From: CBIFWW01 sp966186435
GTDB lineage: Bacteria; Pseudomonadota; Gammaproteobacteria; Enterobacterales; Enterobacteriaceae
DNA: 6,567 nucleotides
Direction: 5' to 3'
NCBI GenBank assembly: GCA_966186435.1
Contig: CBIFWW010000169.1
Coordinates: forward strand, 1-6,567
The position numbers and the translations under genes were made by a program. Position 1 is the first letter of the stretch. Each line of letters begins with the position of its first letter. The notes beneath the pieces were generated by a model. The model ran no database searches. It had not been told where the DNA came from and saw only the letters and a list, made by a program, of their open reading frames with translations. This document shows positions 5,101-6,567 of this stretch, piece by piece.

Positions 5101-6434
5101 AAACCGTGATGCGTACTGCCGAGACCCATCCCCTGCTATGGCGCTTGCGTGATGACAAGCAGCCGGTATGGCTGGATGAGTATCGCAGTAAAAATGGCTA
5201 TGAAGGCGCCCGCAAGGCCCTCACCGGTTTATCGCCGGATGAAATCGTCAATCAGGTGAAAGACGCCGGGCTGAAAGGCCGCGGCGGCGCAGGTTTTTCT
5301 ACCGGCCTGAAGTGGAGCCTGATGCCGAAAGACGAATCCATGAACATCCGTTACCTGCTGTGTAACGCCGATGAAATGGAGCCGGGCACCTATAAAGACC
5401 GCCTGCTGATGGAGCAATTGCCCCACCTGCTGGTGGAAGGGATGCTGATATCCGCCTTTGCGCTGAAAGCCTACCGTGGCTACATCTTCCTGCGCGGTGA
5501 ATACATTGAAGCGGCGAAGCATCTGCGCCAGGCGATTGCCGAAGCCACCGAAGCAGGCCTGTTGGGTAAAAATATCCTCGGTACCGGTTTTGACTTCGAG
5601 CTTATCGTGCACACCGGGGCAGGGCGCTACATCTGCGGCGAAGAAACCGCGCTGATCAACTCGCTGGAAGGCCGCCGCGCCAACCCGCGCTCCAAGCCAC
5701 CGTTCCCGGCAACTTCCGGTGCCTGGGGTAAACCGACCTGTGTGAACAACGTCGAAACCCTGTGCAACGTGCCGGCGATCCTGGCTAACGGCGTGGAGTG
5801 GTATCAGAACATCTCCAAGAGCAAAGATGCGGGCACCAAGCTGATGGGCTTCTCTGGCCGGGTAAAAAACCCAGGCCTGTGGGAACTGCCTTTCGGCACC
5901 ACCGCCCGTGAAATCCTCGAAGATTACGCCGGTGGTATGCGCGATGGCCTGAAATTCAAAGCCTGGCAGCCGGGCGGGGCAGGGACAGACTTCCTGACCG
6001 AAGCCCATCTGGATCTGCCAATGGAATTTGAAAGCATCGGCAAAGCCGGTAGCCGCCTGGGTACTGCCCTGGCGATGGCCGTCGACCATGAAATTGGTAT
6101 GGTTCCGCTGGTGCGTAACCTGGAAGAGTTCTTTGCCCGTGAATCCTGCGGCTGGTGTACCCCGTGCCGTGACGGCCTGCCATGGAGCGTGAAAATTCTG
6201 CGCGCCCTGGAGCGTGGGGAAGGGCAGCCGGGCGATATCGAAACCCTGGAGCAGCTATGCCGCTTCCTGGGGCCGGGTAAAACCTTCTGCGCCCACGCAC
6301 CGGGTGCGGTGGAGCCATTACAGAGCGCCATCAAGTATTTCCGCGAAGAATTTGAAGCAGGCATTAAGCAGGATGTGAATAACCTGCATTTAATCAACGG
6401 CATCCAGCCGAACCTGCTGAAATCACGCTGGTAA
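5097..6434 (+). CDS. nuoF: NADH-quinone oxidoreductase subunit F (51 kDa, NADH/FMN/N3)
   Basis: The 445-residue catalytic subunit that oxidises NADH on FMN and passes electrons to cluster N3; the length equals E. coli NuoF. The glycine-rich nucleotide site GRGGAGFSTG is at 61-70 and the FMN-site stretch NADEMEPGT at 90-98. A second glycine-rich stretch, GAGRYICGEETALI, is at 174-187 and includes E183, the residue linked in E. coli to preference for NADH over NADPH. The SLBB domain follows (about 240-330). The N3 cluster ligands C351, C354, C357 (SCGWCTPC) and C398 (KTFCAHAPGA) are all present. The start overlaps the nuoE stop by ATGA, with GGAG (5085-5088) 8 nt upstream; an internal ATG at 5109 is less well placed. 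The N-terminus (MKTVMRTAETHPL) and residues 426-430 differ from E. coli, while the core is almost unchanged. It is followed by an 89-nt structured gap before nuoG. Confidence 0.98.
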   Translation: MKTVMRTAETHPLLWRLRDDKQPVWLDEYRSKNGYEGARKALTGLSPDEIVNQVKDAGLKGRGGAGFSTGLKWSLMPKDESMNIRYLLCNADEMEPGTYKDRLLMEQLPHLLVEGMLISAFALKAYRGYIFLRGEYIEAAKHLRQAIAEATEAGLLGKNILGTGFDFELIVHTGAGRYICGEETALINSLEGRRANPRSKPPFPATSGAWGKPTCVNNVETLCNVPAILANGVEWYQNISKSKDAGTKLMGFSGRVKNPGLWELPFGTTAREILEDYAGGMRDGLKFKAWQPGGAGTDFLTEAHLDLPMEFESIGKAGSRLGTALAMAVDHEIGMVPLVRNLEEFFARESCGWCTPCRDGLPWSVKILRALERGEGQPGDIETLEQLCRFLGPGKTFCAHAPGAVEPLQSAIKYFREEFEAGIKQDVNNLHLINGIQPNLLKSRW

Positions 6435-6523
6435 TTAACCGCCCTTAGAGCAAGGGGCGATGGCGTTCAACATATTGTAATTAATGCGCGGTTTATGCCG
6501 CGCTTATGGGAAGCATGCTGACT
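6435..6523 (+). promoter_or_regulatory. Structured nuoF-nuoG leader, probable nuoG RNA motif
   Basis: The 89-nt gap carries two hairpins. The first pairs CGCCCTT (6440-6446) with AAGGGGCG (6452-6459), leaving one bulged G. The second pairs GCGCGG (6486-6491) with CCGCGC (6498-6503) perfectly around TTTATG. Neither is followed by a T tract, so they are not terminators. A conserved RNA structure called the nuoG motif has been described by comparative genomics in enterobacterial nuoG 5' regions; location and lineage fit, but I have not matched this sequence to its model. The second hairpin ends 4 nt before the ribosome site (6508-6512). The alternative pair GCTT (6502-6505) with AAGC (6511-6514) would cover part of it, so control of nuoG translation is plausible. 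Confidence 0.55.
6508..6512 (+). promoter_or_regulatory. Ribosome binding site deciding the nuoG start
   Basis: GGGAA lies 11 nt before the ATG at 6524. Two other in-frame ATGs, at 6506 and 6515, overlap it or lie only 2 nt after it, which disfavours them. The ATG at 6524 gives MATIHVDGKEYEVNG, the N-terminus remembered for E. coli NuoG. Confidence 0.6.
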
Positions 6524-6567
6524 ATGGCTACGATTCATGTAGACGGCAAAGAATACGAGGTCAACGG
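6524..6567 (+). CDS. nuoG: NADH-quinone oxidoreductase subunit G, 5' end only (cut by window edge)
   Basis: Only the first 14 complete codons are present, translating to MATIHVDGKEYEVN. They match the remembered start of E. coli NuoG, a protein of about 900 residues that carries several iron-sulfur clusters (N1b, N4, N5 and the off-pathway N7) in the NADH-oxidising arm. This part is the first beta strands of the N-terminal [2Fe-2S] ferredoxin-like domain; none of the cluster cysteines is in the window. In-frame upstream ATGs at 6506 and 6515 are possible but badly spaced from the ribosome site. Confidence 0.95.
   Translation, partial: MATIHVDGKEYEVN

Noticed and set aside
5229..6089. Long - strand open frame (286 codons) opposite nuoF, plus shorter ones to 6403
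   Set aside because: They mirror codon bias of nuoF, show no domain, and have no supporting ribosome site or promoter.
6440..6459. Hairpin after nuoF as a transcription terminator
   Set aside because: No T tract follows the stem, and nuoG continues the operon 64 nt later.

Overview
This window is the start of the respiratory complex I (NADH:quinone oxidoreductase, nuo) operon of a gamma-proteobacterium of the order Enterobacterales, with the end of the LysR-type regulator gene lrhA upstream. The order is indicated by the fused nuoC-nuoD gene, the lrhA-nuoA gene order and near-identity of the proteins to the Escherichia coli ones as remembered. A four-residue insertion in NuoB and several NuoCD positions look more like Yersinia/Serratia-type (Yersiniaceae) proteins than E. 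coli; that family call is tentative.

Layout: lrhA (1-813, + strand, 5' end outside the window) ends just before a probable intrinsic terminator (844-884). A 750-base stretch without a recognised gene (814-1563) follows. It holds AT-rich regulatory DNA with three copies of an ATGTTAAT word, a hairpin with a T7 loop, a perfect 21-bp palindrome next to an extended -10 promoter candidate, a second promoter candidate with a consensus TTGACA, and a long nuo leader containing a terminator-like hairpin with a U tract. Then come nuoA (1564-2010), nuoB (2026-2700), fused nuoCD (2798-4597), nuoE (4600-5100), nuoF (5097-6434) and the first codons of nuoG (6524-6567, cut by the window edge). All genes are on the + strand.

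Together NuoE, NuoF and NuoG form the NADH-oxidising module (FMN, N1a, N3 and further clusters). NuoB and NuoCD form the connecting module that passes electrons through cluster N2 to quinone. NuoA is one of the membrane subunits at the junction of the two arms. All metal-binding cysteines expected in NuoB, NuoE and NuoF are present, so the encoded enzyme looks functional. nuoCD, nuoE and nuoF are tightly packed (2-nt gap, then an ATGA overlap), while nuoB-nuoCD and nuoF-nuoG have gaps of about 90-100 nt. The nuoF-nuoG gap contains two hairpins and matches the location of the published enterobacterial nuoG RNA motif.

The protein content is ordinary housekeeping and I see no undescribed multi-gene system. 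The parts worth a second look are non-coding: the possible attenuator in the nuo leader, the palindrome-promoter arrangement, and the structured nuoG leader.
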